From NCBI GenBank assembly GCA_016709545.1, contig JADJMO010000033.1, positions 38,014 through 102,013 of the forward strand: a stretch of 64,000 nt of DNA, written 5' to 3'. The DNA comes from Myxococcales bacterium (GTDB lineage Bacteria; Myxococcota_A; Polyangia; Polyangiales; JADJMO01). The position numbers and the translations under genes were made by a program. Positions 45,268-54,077 of this stretch are shown piece by piece. Below the pieces are notes generated by a model. That model worked only from the letters and a program-made list of their open reading frames with translations, did not search any database and was not told the DNA's origin. The stretch's first letter is position 1. Each line of letters starts with the position of its first letter.

Positions 45268-47199
45268 TCAGGGGGTGACCAGCGTCGAGACGCGGAGCTT
45301 CCGGAACAAGCTGCGCTTCTTGTATCGGTGCTTCTCCATCCGCCGGAGGATGTCCGAGAGCACCCGCACGGCGTGGTCGACGTAGGGGCCCTTGTTGAGC
45401 ATGACGCACTCCGCCGCCACGCTCGCCGCCGCGTCGGTCACCTCGGCGCGCGAGGGGACGCCCGTGCGGGCCAGCGTGTCGAGCACCTGGGTCGCCCAGA
45501 TCGCGGGCAGGTGCGCCGCCTCGCACAGCCACAAGATCTCCTCCTGCAGCTCGGCGAGCCGCTCGAAGCCGACCTCCACGGCGAGATCGCCGCGGGCGAT
45601 CATCACCGCGAGCGGTGGTCGCACGAGCCCCTCGAGCAGGATGCGCGGGAGGTTCTCGAACCCCGCGCGCGTCTCGATCTTGAGCACGACGCCGATGTCG
45701 GGGCGCCCGTGCTTGTCCAGCACCTCGTGCAGCACGCGCACGTCCTCGGGGCCGCGCACGAACGAGAGGCCCACGAGGTCGGCGCGCTTGGCCACGAACT
45801 TGATGGCCTTCTTGTCCTCGGCGGTCAGGCTCGGCACCGTGGTGTGGGTGTCGGGCAGGTTGATGCCCTTCTCGGCGCGCAGCTTGGCGATGGGGCGCTG
45901 GGTGCGCACCACGCGGAGGCGATAGTCGCGCTGTTCTGCAGAGACCTTCTGGACCACGGCTTCGATGCGTCCGTCGTCGAAGAGGACCCGGTGATCGACC
46001 GCGAGGTGATCGAGCGCTGCCGGGAGGGTGCACGCGATGGTCCCCGCGCGGAGGACGCGCCCGTCCGCGTCGCGACGCGGAGCCTTGCCGGGCACGTCGC
46101 GACCCGTGAGGAGCAAGGGATCGCCGATGCGCACGTCGATCGCGGCGTCCGAGGCGCCGCCGATGACCAGCTCGCCCTCCGCGACCAGCTCGTCACCCCG
46201 GAGCACCGACACCCTGCTCTTGCCGAGCAGATACGCGCGCTTGTCGGCGGTGGCCACCAGCTGGCCCTGCTCGCCGTCGATCTCGACGACAGGGAGCTTT
46301 CGCCGCTTGTCCCGCACGTCGCGGAGGGCGAGCACGTCGCCCTTGCGCACCTGCGCGAAGAGCGCGTCCTCGACCAGGAGCACGGGGCCCTCGGCCTCGA
46401 TGGGCGGCGCAGAAGCGCGCCGCACGATCACGCGGGCCGGGGTGGTCACCGCGCCGAGCTCGTCCCGCGTCGGCTTCCAGGTGGCGGTCCGGGCGCCACC
46501 CACCTGGCCGGTGCGGATCTTCGGCCCGGCGAGGTCCATGAGCACCCGGCACTCCTTCCCGGTCGTGCGCTTGGCCTCGTCGAGGGCGCGGATCACCTGA
46601 TCCCAGTGGGCCTCGTCCTCGTGCGCGCAGTTCACGCGCAGCACGTTCATGCCGCTCTCGAGCATCCGGGCCATCCAGGCTCGGTCCGCCTCCCGCGCGG
46701 AGGGCGCGGTCACCATGACGTAGATGTGCCGGTCGTCCGGGCGCGGCCCGAGCATCTCGCGCGTGTGGCGGTGCAGGTACGCCTTGGCGCCGTCCCAGTC
46801 GAGCGCGCCCTTGCGCACCCGCGCGAGTCGACGGAGCTCGCGCAGGGCCCCCTTGCCGTCGAGGAGCGCGAGGGTCTCCTGCACCCTCAGCGAGACCTCG
46901 ACCACGTTGCCCATCACGAAGGCTTCCGAGCGACCCAGTGAGGACAGCCCGTGCTGGGAGAGCTGGAGCTGCAGATCGCGGAGATCGTGCTGGCGGAGCG
47001 CCACGTAGTGGATCAGGTTGCGCGCGCTCTCGCGGCGCTCGGCGGGCACGCGCTCGATCGCGGACGCCATGCGGGTCTCGAGGTCCACGAGCCTCGTCTC
47101 GAGTCGACGGAGCTCGTGTGACAGCGCGGTGGCGACGGCGTGGATCTGCGTGACGGAGGTCGGACGGAGGGGCTTGGTGCGCTGGACCACGTCGAGCAC
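45268..47199 (-). CDS. Atypical pyruvate kinase with N-terminal extension
   Basis: A 643-aa protein, about 170 residues longer than usual. Residues 1-150 are helical and unrecognised. The barrel then shows MNVLRVNCAHEDEAHWDQVI (usual RLNFSHG), RVLMDLAGPKIRTGQVGG and a large B domain. Next come the active-site signature VVLKIETRAGFENLP with the catalytic Lys, MIARGDLAVEVGFERLAELQ and IWATQVLDTLARTGVPSRAE. The classic MLSGETA is replaced by MLNKGPYVDHA and the allosteric C-domain is missing. It would convert PEP and ADP to pyruvate and ATP, but may have another specificity. The GTG start is uncertain. Confidence 0.78.
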   Translation of the reverse strand: MLDVVQRTKPLRPTSVTQIHAVATALSHELRRLETRLVDLETRMASAIERVPAERRESARNLIHYVALRQHDLRDLQLQLSQHGLSSLGRSEAFVMGNVVEVSLRVQETLALLDGKGALRELRRLARVRKGALDWDGAKAYLHRHTREMLGPRPDDRHIYVMVTAPSAREADRAWMARMLESGMNVLRVNCAHEDEAHWDQVIRALDEAKRTTGKECRVLMDLAGPKIRTGQVGGARTATWKPTRDELGAVTTPARVIVRRASAPPIEAEGPVLLVEDALFAQVRKGDVLALRDVRDKRRKLPVVEIDGEQGQLVATADKRAYLLGKSRVSVLRGDELVAEGELVIGGASDAAIDVRIGDPLLLTGRDVPGKAPRRDADGRVLRAGTIACTLPAALDHLAVDHRVLFDDGRIEAVVQKVSAEQRDYRLRVVRTQRPIAKLRAEKGINLPDTHTTVPSLTAEDKKAIKFVAKRADLVGLSFVRGPEDVRVLHEVLDKHGRPDIGVVLKIETRAGFENLPRILLEGLVRPPLAVMIARGDLAVEVGFERLAELQEEILWLCEAAHLPAIWATQVLDTLARTGVPSRAEVTDAAASVAAECVMLNKGPYVDHAVRVLSDILRRMEKHRYKKRSLFRKLRVSTLVTP

Positions 47200-47240
47200 C
47201 CAGCAAACGGCATACCCCCTGAAGTGCTCGCGAGAACCCT

Positions 47241-47287
47241 GCTACGCGCTGCAGTCACTGCGCAGGACCGCAGCGACTGCAGGTAGC
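47241..47287. terminator. Strong imperfect hairpin between two genes
   Basis: GCTAC, CTGCAGTC and CTGCG pair with CGCAG, GACTGCAG and GTAGC around a 6-nt loop, with one mismatch and a 3-nt bulge. It lies 11 bp after the stop of the cysteine-rich protein gene on the minus strand and 42 bp before the pyruvate kinase start. No T tract follows, so it may be a terminator without a U run or a leader structure. Confidence 0.5.
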
Positions 47288-47297
47288 GACCCTCGCA

Positions 47298-49661
47298 CTA
47301 CTTCACGATCACGCGGTCGGTCGTGAACTTGAAGTAGCTCGAGTACGCGGCCGAGTTGATGCAGGTCGCGAAGGTGACCGTGGCCCCCGACTTGTCCTTG
47401 CAGGTGTCGACCACCTTGGTGGAGCTCGACGAGGCGCTCAGCGTGTACTTCGGGCCGGCGCCGGCCACCGGGGCCGTCGGGTCCGAGACGTCGGGCTGGG
47501 TCTTCGAGACGGCGGTGATGAGGCCGCCGATGACCCGGCAGCCGCCGATCAGGACGTCCAGCAGGGAGTTGGTGGCGCTGTAGTTCTCGATGCAGGCGAC
47601 CGAGCCACCCGCGAGGATGGCCGCGGGCACCGGCACCTTCGAGAGCGAGTAGGCGCTGACGTTGCCGCACAGCTGCCCGTTGCTGGTGGTGGCGAAGCTG
47701 ACCAGCGCGGGGTCGAGGTGCTCGGCGACGAGGTGGCCCGGCGTCGCTGCCGTGGACGCGAGCGGTTTGCTCGTCGCGCCGATGGTGCCGCGGACGCGGA
47801 CGGCCGACAGGTTCAGCGGGGTGAGAGCCCCCGAGAGCGTGAGGGTGAGCTTGAGGTTGCCCGGCCCGGCGTTGAGCACCTTCGCGGCGATGCTGCCGGC
47901 GAGCGTCGCGGTGGGGGTGCGGGTCGCGTCGATCGAGAGCGGGTCGACCGTGTACCACCAGTCGAGATCCGACGTGCCGCTGTAGCCCGTGCCGGTGACG
48001 ACCGTACCGCCCATCTGCCCGAGCGTGACGGCGGGGTCGCTCGTGCCGGTGAGGTCGTCCAGCGCCATGTACTTGAACAGGATGTTCAGGGTGCCCGCGG
48101 TGATGCCGTCGTCGAGCGGCTTCTGCACCTGGCCCTGGGCGACGCCGCCGATCGAGCCGCCGAGCGTGTTGGCGGTGCAGAACGCGTCGGTGCCCCACTG
48201 CATCTTGAGCGAATTGAACCGGTGGTCCTGCTCGAACTGACACTTGCTGTCACAGCCGTCGAGGTTCGTGGTGTTGCTGTCGTCGCACTGCTCGCCGGCC
48301 TCGCGCACGCCGTTGCCGCACACCGCCGCGACGATCTTCTTGCAGCTCGCGTCGCAGGTGCCGGTGGCCGGCGGGTCGCAGGCCTCGCCCTTGGCCGCGT
48401 CGACGCACGCGTCGCCGCACACCGAGGACTTGCAGGCCCCGGCCACGCAGACGCCGCCGGTGCCGCACGCCGCGCAGGCGGCGAGCGGGGTGCCGGGCGA
48501 GCACTTCTGGCCGGTCTTGCCGCCGACCGTGACCGCGGCGCAGGTCTCGACGCCGTTGCACGGGTTGCTGTCCGGGCACGAGTCGGGCGCGGTGGTGCAC
48601 GAGAACTTGCACGAGAGCTCACACCCGGTCCCGGGCCCGTTGCCGGCGCCGAAGTCGCAATCCTCCCCGGTGTCGAGCACGCCGTTGCCGCAGTTCGCCG
48701 AGGCGCACACCCCGCTCTTGCAGGTCTTGCCGGTGCCGCACGCAGCGCCGTCGCCGAGGGGGGTGCCCGCGGCGCACTTCTGGCCGCTCTTGCCCCCGAC
48801 GCTGACCGTGGCGCACGCCTCGGTGCCGTTGCACGGCTCCGTGTCCGGGCAGCTGTCGGGCGACTTCTTGCACGAGAACTTGCAGTCCACCTCGCAACCG
48901 GTGCCCGGGCCGTTGCCCGCGCCGAGGTCGCACTCCTCGGTGCCGCTGACGATGCCGTCGCCGCACGAGACGCTCACGCACGCGCCGGCCTTGCAGACGA
49001 GGCCAGTGCCGCACGTGGTGCCGTCCGCCTTGGCGGTGCCCGCGGTGCAGGTGTGCTTGGCGTCGTCGCACGTGCCGTCGCCGATGCAGGCGTCCGCGGA
49101 CTTGCAGTTGCGCGCCGCGTCCGCGGCGACGCAGCTGAACTTGCACGAGTCACACCCGTCACCGTTGGTCGTGTTGCCGTCGTCGCACTCCTCGGGCGCG
49201 GTCTTCACGCTGTCGCCGCACACGGAGTCGATGCACGTGCCTCCCTTGCAGACCTTGCCGGTGCCGCAGGCGTCTCCGTCGGCGAGTGGCTTGCCCGGCG
49301 CGCACTTGTGGTCGGCGCCGCAGACCTCGGTGCCGTTGCAGGCGTTGCCGTCGTCACACTTGGCCGGGTCTCCGTCGGGCGGCGGCTTGCAGCTCCAGGT
49401 GCAGTCGTTCTCGCAGCCGTCACCGTTCGCTTTGTTCCCGTCGTCGCAGAGCTCGGTGCCCTCCTTGGCACCGTTGCCACACACCGGCGGGAGGTCTCCG
49501 TCGTCGCCTGTCTCCGACGGCGTGCCGGTGTCGGTGTCGGTCGCGACCTCGGTCGTATCGCCGCCACACCCTGCGGCGAGCGGCGAGAACACCCAGGCCC
49601 CGACGCCGAGCGACAGCAGCGTGAAGACAGTACGATTCGTGAGCGCGCGACTGGCCCGCAT
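47298..49661 (-). CDS. Large secreted cysteine-rich protein with DUF4215-type repeats
   Basis: A 787-aa protein with an N-terminal signal and a lipobox-like LAAGC at about residue 32. Residues 55-480 consist of about nine Cys-rich repeats of the Myxococcus type. Forms are CGNGAKEGTELCDDGNKANG, CGDGIVSGTEECDLGAGNG and CGNGVLDTGEDCDFGAGNG, alternating with CNGTEAC and GTGKTCKSGVC units. A C-terminal domain of about 300 residues (WGTDAFCTANTLGGSIGGVA through FKFTTDRVIVK) is beta-rich. Repeats of this kind sit on the surface of Myxococcota. Ligand unknown. Confidence 0.85.
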   Translation of the reverse strand: MRASRALTNRTVFTLLSLGVGAWVFSPLAAGCGGDTTEVATDTDTGTPSETGDDGDLPPVCGNGAKEGTELCDDGNKANGDGCENDCTWSCKPPPDGDPAKCDDGNACNGTEVCGADHKCAPGKPLADGDACGTGKVCKGGTCIDSVCGDSVKTAPEECDDGNTTNGDGCDSCKFSCVAADAARNCKSADACIGDGTCDDAKHTCTAGTAKADGTTCGTGLVCKAGACVSVSCGDGIVSGTEECDLGAGNGPGTGCEVDCKFSCKKSPDSCPDTEPCNGTEACATVSVGGKSGQKCAAGTPLGDGAACGTGKTCKSGVCASANCGNGVLDTGEDCDFGAGNGPGTGCELSCKFSCTTAPDSCPDSNPCNGVETCAAVTVGGKTGQKCSPGTPLAACAACGTGGVCVAGACKSSVCGDACVDAAKGEACDPPATGTCDASCKKIVAAVCGNGVREAGEQCDDSNTTNLDGCDSKCQFEQDHRFNSLKMQWGTDAFCTANTLGGSIGGVAQGQVQKPLDDGITAGTLNILFKYMALDDLTGTSDPAVTLGQMGGTVVTGTGYSGTSDLDWWYTVDPLSIDATRTPTATLAGSIAAKVLNAGPGNLKLTLTLSGALTPLNLSAVRVRGTIGATSKPLASTAATPGHLVAEHLDPALVSFATTSNGQLCGNVSAYSLSKVPVPAAILAGGSVACIENYSATNSLLDVLIGGCRVIGGLITAVSKTQPDVSDPTAPVAGAGPKYTLSASSSSTKVVDTCKDKSGATVTFATCINSAAYSSYFKFTTDRVIVK

Positions 49662-49811
49662 CGTGGACTCCTTGTGAGGGCGCGCCGCCGGGCGTCCCTT
49701 CGATCAGAGTACGGAGGCCTTCCGCCCTTCGTCCATACCGGGCCGGGTGCGCAGAGGTCGTTGCCGCGTCGCGGCATGTCCGATTCCCCGAAACCCGACT
49801 AACTTCGCAGC

Positions 49812-51182
49812 GTGGCTGGAACCGCCGAACGCGAGACGACCTTGGCCGAGGACCTGCGCGCGCTGCTCCGCGCCCCCCGGGAACTCTGGCTGATCTACCT
49901 CGCCACCTTCTTCGAGTACCTCGGGATCTTCTCGTTCCTCCCCACGTTGCCCCTGTGGCTCTCGGGCGACTTCGGGATGACCGACAAGCAGGCGGGCTGG
50001 TGGGCCGCCACGTTCTCCACGTTGCTCACCCTGTTCGTGTTCCTCGTCGGGTCGATCGCCGACTCGATCGGCGTGCGTCGGACCCTCCTGCTCTCGTTCG
50101 GCCTCGCGGCGGTCACCCGGCTCGGCATGGCGCTCGCGCCTTCGCGGCAGATGGCCATCGCGACCCTGCTCTCGTTCGGCTTCGCCTACGCCACGACCTC
50201 GCCCGTCCTGCAGACCGCCGTGCAGCGGGCCTCGAGCAAACGGACGCGCGCGTTCGCCTTCTCGTTCTGGTACGTGAGCTTCAACCTCGCCGGGGCCATG
50301 TGTGGGCCCCTCATCATCGACCCCACCCGGCGCGCGTTCCTCGACCCGAGCACCAGGAAGCTCGTGCGCAAGGCGATCTCGCTGCCGTTCGTCGGCGCGT
50401 ACGAGATGAGTGCCCATCGAGCCATCATGGCCGTCGGGTTCGTGTTCGCGCTGATCGCGGTCTTCGTCGTCGCCTTGCTGCGCAAGGACTTCGAGCACCG
50501 CGTCGATCCGGAAGAAGAGGCGCCCGAGGCCAAGAAGAAGACGAGCCCGCTCGTGGCGCTGAAGGAGGTGCTCGGCGACAAGATCTTCTGGCGCTTCATG
50601 ATGCTGCTCGTGTTGCTCTCGCTGGTGCGCATGATGTTCCAGCACATGCACTTCACCTGGCCGAAGTACGTGCTGCGTGAGCAGGGCGAGGGCTTCCCCA
50701 TGGGCACCGTGTGGTCGTTCAACTCGATGCTCATCCTCGTGCTGGCGCCGCTCGGCACCGCGCTGACCCGCAAGCGGCGGCCGTTCGAGGTGCTGCTCCT
50801 CGGCGCGTTCATCTCGGCGTTGAGCCCGTTCGTGCTCTGCCTCGGCTCGGCGATGCGCTTCCAGATCGCCATGATCATCGTGCTGACGATCGGCGAGGCC
50901 CTGTGGTCGCCGCGGCTCTACGAGTACAACGTGTCGATCGCGCCGCGCGGGCGCGAGGCGACCTACGTGAGCCTCGCCTCGCTGCCGTACTTCCTCGCCA
51001 AGTTCCTCGTGGGGCCGACCTCGGGGTACCTGCTCGAGCGGTACGTGCCGGCGAACGGGCCGCGAAACGCGGCGATGCTCTGGGCGATCATCGGCTTCAC
51101 GACGATGATGGGACCGGTCGGGATCTTCCTGCTCCGCGGCTGGATCGGGAAGAAGGATCCGCCCGCCGAGGCCACCGCCTGA
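49812..51182 (+). CDS. Major facilitator superfamily transporter
   Basis: A 456-aa inner-membrane protein with about twelve hydrophobic helices. An MFS loop 2-3 motif is recognisable in GSIADSIGVRRTLLLSFG. A long cytoplasmic charged segment (HRVDPEEEAPEAKKK) separates the two halves. Further helices include FWRFMMLLVLLSLVRMMF and NSMLILVLAPLGTALTRKRR. The substrate is not evident. The GTG at 49812 begins a plausible cytoplasmic N-terminus. Its end lies in a palindrome shared with the convergent YceI gene. Confidence 0.85.
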   Translation: MAGTAERETTLAEDLRALLRAPRELWLIYLATFFEYLGIFSFLPTLPLWLSGDFGMTDKQAGWWAATFSTLLTLFVFLVGSIADSIGVRRTLLLSFGLAAVTRLGMALAPSRQMAIATLLSFGFAYATTSPVLQTAVQRASSKRTRAFAFSFWYVSFNLAGAMCGPLIIDPTRRAFLDPSTRKLVRKAISLPFVGAYEMSAHRAIMAVGFVFALIAVFVVALLRKDFEHRVDPEEEAPEAKKKTSPLVALKEVLGDKIFWRFMMLLVLLSLVRMMFQHMHFTWPKYVLREQGEGFPMGTVWSFNSMLILVLAPLGTALTRKRRPFEVLLLGAFISALSPFVLCLGSAMRFQIAMIIVLTIGEALWSPRLYEYNVSIAPRGREATYVSLASLPYFLAKFLVGPTSGYLLERYVPANGPRNAAMLWAIIGFTTMMGPVGIFLLRGWIGKKDPPAEATA

Positions 51183-51191
51183 CCGGTCAGG
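51178..51191. other. 14-bp palindrome spanning two convergent stop codons
   Basis: CCTGACCGGTCAGG is a perfect palindrome. The plus-strand TGA (51180-51182) and the minus-strand TGA (51187-51189) both lie inside it. It may arise simply from symmetric stop codons, or form a small bidirectional hairpin. Confidence 0.4.
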
Positions 51192-51804
51192 GGCAGCCGG
51201 GGCGCTTGCGCGCGACCTTGACCTCGGCGTTGACCGTCACGTCCTCGGAGACCGCGCCGTCGAGCTTGCTGTTCGTGGCGACCACGTCGAAGTCGCGGCG
51301 GTGCACGCGGAACGACGCGACCACGTGCAGCTCGCACTCCTTGACGTCGAGCTGGAGCGGGAAGTCGATCGGGCGGGTCTTGCCGCGGAGCTCGAGGGCA
51401 CCGACCAGGTAGAGCGCGTCGCCCTCCTTGCGCAGGACGTGCGACTCGAAGCCCGCGTGCGGGTAGGAGCCCGCGGCGAGGAAGTCCCACTTGGCGACGT
51501 CGGCGACGGCCTTGAGCGTGGCCTCGGCGGACTGGGTCTCGACGTCGACCCGCAGCGTCGAGGCGAGCGGCGTCGCGGCGGAGAACGTGAGGGTGCCGCT
51601 GCGCTTCTGGAACCGCAGGGTGTGGGTCGTGAAGGCCTTCACCTCCACGTCGACCGTGAGCGTGCGCGGATCGAGCGCGTACACCTCGGCGTCGGCCTTC
51701 GGCGCGGCGCGCGGCGGCAGCACCTTCGGCGAAGAGGCCAGCGGTGCGCCCCCGCACCCGCCGACGAGCGCGAGGAACACGAGCCCCGAGCTCCGTCCGC
51801 GCAT
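51187..51804 (-). CDS. YceI-family lipoprotein
   Basis: A 205-aa protein. The signal ends LVGGC with the lipidated Cys at about 17. A YceI-type barrel follows: YALDPRTLTVDVEVKAFTTH, SGTLTFSAATPLASTLRVDV, PHAGFESHVLRKEGDALYLV and GALELRGKTRPIDFPLQLDV, with DFDVVATNSKL near the end. YceI proteins bind amphiphiles such as polyisoprenoids. It ends opposite the MFS gene. A second YceI-like lipoprotein lies at 24181-25077 but is only distantly similar. Confidence 0.85.
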   Translation of the reverse strand: MRGRSSGLVFLALVGGCGGAPLASSPKVLPPRAAPKADAEVYALDPRTLTVDVEVKAFTTHTLRFQKRSGTLTFSAATPLASTLRVDVETQSAEATLKAVADVAKWDFLAAGSYPHAGFESHVLRKEGDALYLVGALELRGKTRPIDFPLQLDVKECELHVVASFRVHRRDFDVVATNSKLDGAVSEDVTVNAEVKVARKRPGCP

Positions 51805-51837
51805 GCCGGCGAGCGTGGCAGACGCCGCCGCGGGGCG

Positions 51838-53563
51838 CTACCGCCGGGCGGCCTTCTTGGTGGCGGCCTTCTTGGTGGCGGCCTTCTTGGTGGGCTTTCC
51901 TGCCGCCGCCTTCTTCGCGGCGGGCTTCTTGGTCGCGGGCTTCTTCTGCGCGGCCTTCTTGGTCTTCGGGGCCGGCGCGTCGGCGACGAGTCCCCCGCCG
52001 AAGCGCGCGCGGAGCTGCTCGAGGATCGCCGGCCCCAGCGGGTTGTTGCGCACGTCCAGCGTGCGCAAGGCGGGCAGCACGAGCGGGCTCACGAGTGGCG
52101 TGACGCCCGCGTCCGTGAGGTGCACCCCCGTGGCGACGAGGGTCTCGAGCGCAGGGAGCTTCGCGCGCGCGAGCGCCTTGCCGAACTGCGGCGAGAGGTA
52201 GCCACCGCCGATCACGAGCTTCTTCAGGCGGGGCAGCGGCTCGGCCAGGAGGTCTTCCTGGAACCAGCGTGGTTCGAGCTCCTCGATCCGCTGCCCGAGG
52301 GGTGAGCGGAGGAACCGGGCGAGCACCTCGGGGGTGAAGCCGACGGCGATCGCGAGCCGACGCAGCGCGGGCAGGCCGTTCACGCGATCGAGGGGCCGCA
52401 GGTCGGGGTCGAGCGCGTAGCTCATGCCGAGGTCGAGGCGTCGAGGCGCGAAGCGGGTCGACGACAGCAGCAAGGCCGCGCGCAGGCCGAGGTTCACCGT
52501 GAGCTGCAGCGACTCGAGCGAGGCGACCTCGTTGCACGCGCAGAAGCCCCGGAAGCCGTCCCAGGTGAACGCTCACCCGCGTGAGCGAGAGCGCCCGGAT
52601 GCGGGAAACTGCGGTGCTGCAGCAAGGCCGCGAGGGACTGCTCGCTGGCCTCGGTCACGACGAGCTCGTGCAGCCAGGGGCACGCGAGGAGCTTCTCGGG
52701 AGCTTGTTCTTCGCGAGCGCCACCTTCGCGCCGGTCGGGACGCCGCGGTCGAAGGTGAGGCTCCCGCGCGGGACCTCGAGGTCGTCGTGCCACTTCGCGG
52801 TGGCCTTCGGCAGGAGCTCTTGCGCGCGGCGCGACAGGTCGCGCTGTCGCGGATCCTCGGGCGAAAGCTCCCGGAGCTGGCTCGCGATCACGATCGCTTC
52901 GCCGCGCGGGTCGCCCCGCTCGATGAGCTCGTCCGCGAACACGAGCTCCGCGGTGCGATCGTCCACGCGCGCGGCTCGGGGTGCGGGAGCCTCGACCTTC
53001 CTGGGCTCCACGGGGTGATCGGCTGCCGCCGCCTCGCAGGCCGCCACGAGCTCGTCGAGGTCGGTCTTCGACAGGAGCGGCGACTGCGCGCGCAGCTGGG
53101 TGGAGAGCGCAGGGTCTTCGAGGTGTGCGACGGCGCACGCGGGATGGAGGTAGCCCGCGCCGACGGTCGCGAAGGTGCCGGTGACGATCTCGCGCTCGAC
53201 GGCCACGCGCAGCTCGCCCTTGCCGATCGGCTGGTCGCACCGGATGCAGCGGGCGTGGCCGGAGGGGGCGCGCTCGCCGTAGGGGTAGCGCGAGGCGCTC
53301 TTCTTGAGCGAGAGATCGCAGGTGGCGACGAGCTTGTCGTGGTCGGGGATCTCGCCGGGCTTCTTGACCTTCTTCAGGGCGTCGCGCAGCGCCTCGGGGA
53401 GCCGCTGGGCCGCGCAGCGCAGGTGGTACCAACCGTAGGCTTCGGCCCCGTCCGCATACATCCCCTCGTGATCGGAGCCGAATCGCAGGTCGCCCTCCTC
53501 GATCTCCTTGCGGCAGTGGCGACAGCGGGAGCGCGACGTGCGGGCGGGCTCGATGACGTTCAC
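51838..53563 (-). CDS. PARP-type zinc fingers, TIGR02996-like and leucine-rich repeats, Lys-rich tail; frameshifted
   Basis: About 575 aa spread over three frames, with shifts near 52695, 52600 and 52565. The N-terminus has two PARP-like zinc fingers, CRHCRKEIEEGDLRFG to WYHLRC and CIRCDQPIGKGELRVA to YLHPAC (C-x2-C...H-x2-C). A TIGR02996-like segment follows (LVFADELIERGDPRGEAIVI), then leucine-rich repeats (LPRLKKLVIGGGYLSPQFGK, LPALETLVATGVHLTDAG, LPALRTLDVRNNPLGP). A 45-residue tail of Lys/Ala/Pro repeats resembles histone H1 tails. The fingers and tail suggest DNA binding, possibly at breaks, though this is inference. The GTG start at 53563 is tentative. Confidence 0.65.
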
Positions 53564-53687
53564 GGCGACCCATGAAACCACTCCTTTCGGCGACTGCAAA
53601 CGCCGAGAAGCTCTGCTTGACCGTGCGTCGGTACGCGTGAGATGTCTCGTGCAACCGCCATGGGCCGTCGTGCCCCAGGGAGCCAAG

Positions 53688-54077
53688 ATGAATCCGGGAT
53701 ATCAACAGCAACCGCAGCAGGGGTACCCGCAGCAGGGCTATCAGCAGCCGGCCGCGCCGGCGCCTGCCGCGCCGAGTGGTCCGACCGACAACTCCATCAA
53801 GAAGAACCCGATGCTGCTCGTCGCGGCGATCCTCTTCGGCGTCTTCATCCTGTGTGGATGGCTCGTCGGGTCGTTCAAGATCGATGGTGACGGTGGTCGC
53901 TTCCTGAGCCACACCGGCTTCGCCACCGGCATCTCGGGCATGGGCCTCCTGCTCCTCTCGGCGTTCCAGCGCCTCGTGGAGAAGGACAAGGAGCACCCCA
54001 CTGGTGTCGGCCTCGGCATCGTGATCTCGGTGCTGATCACCGTCGTGGCCGCGGGCTCCGTCGTCCTCATGAAGTGA
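53688..54077 (+). CDS. Small Gln/Tyr/Pro-rich membrane protein
   Basis: A 129-aa protein. The N-terminal 28 residues are low complexity (NPGYQQQPQQGYPQQGYQQP). Three hydrophobic segments follow: MLLVAAILFGVFILCGWLVG, ATGISGMGLLLLSAF and GIVISVLITVVAAGSVVLM. No known domain. Its stop overlaps the start of the next gene by GTGA (54074-54077), so the two products may work together. Confidence 0.65.
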   Translation: MNPGYQQQPQQGYPQQGYQQPAAPAPAAPSGPTDNSIKKNPMLLVAAILFGVFILCGWLVGSFKIDGDGGRFLSHTGFATGISGMGLLLLSAFQRLVEKDKEHPTGVGLGIVISVLITVVAAGSVVLMK

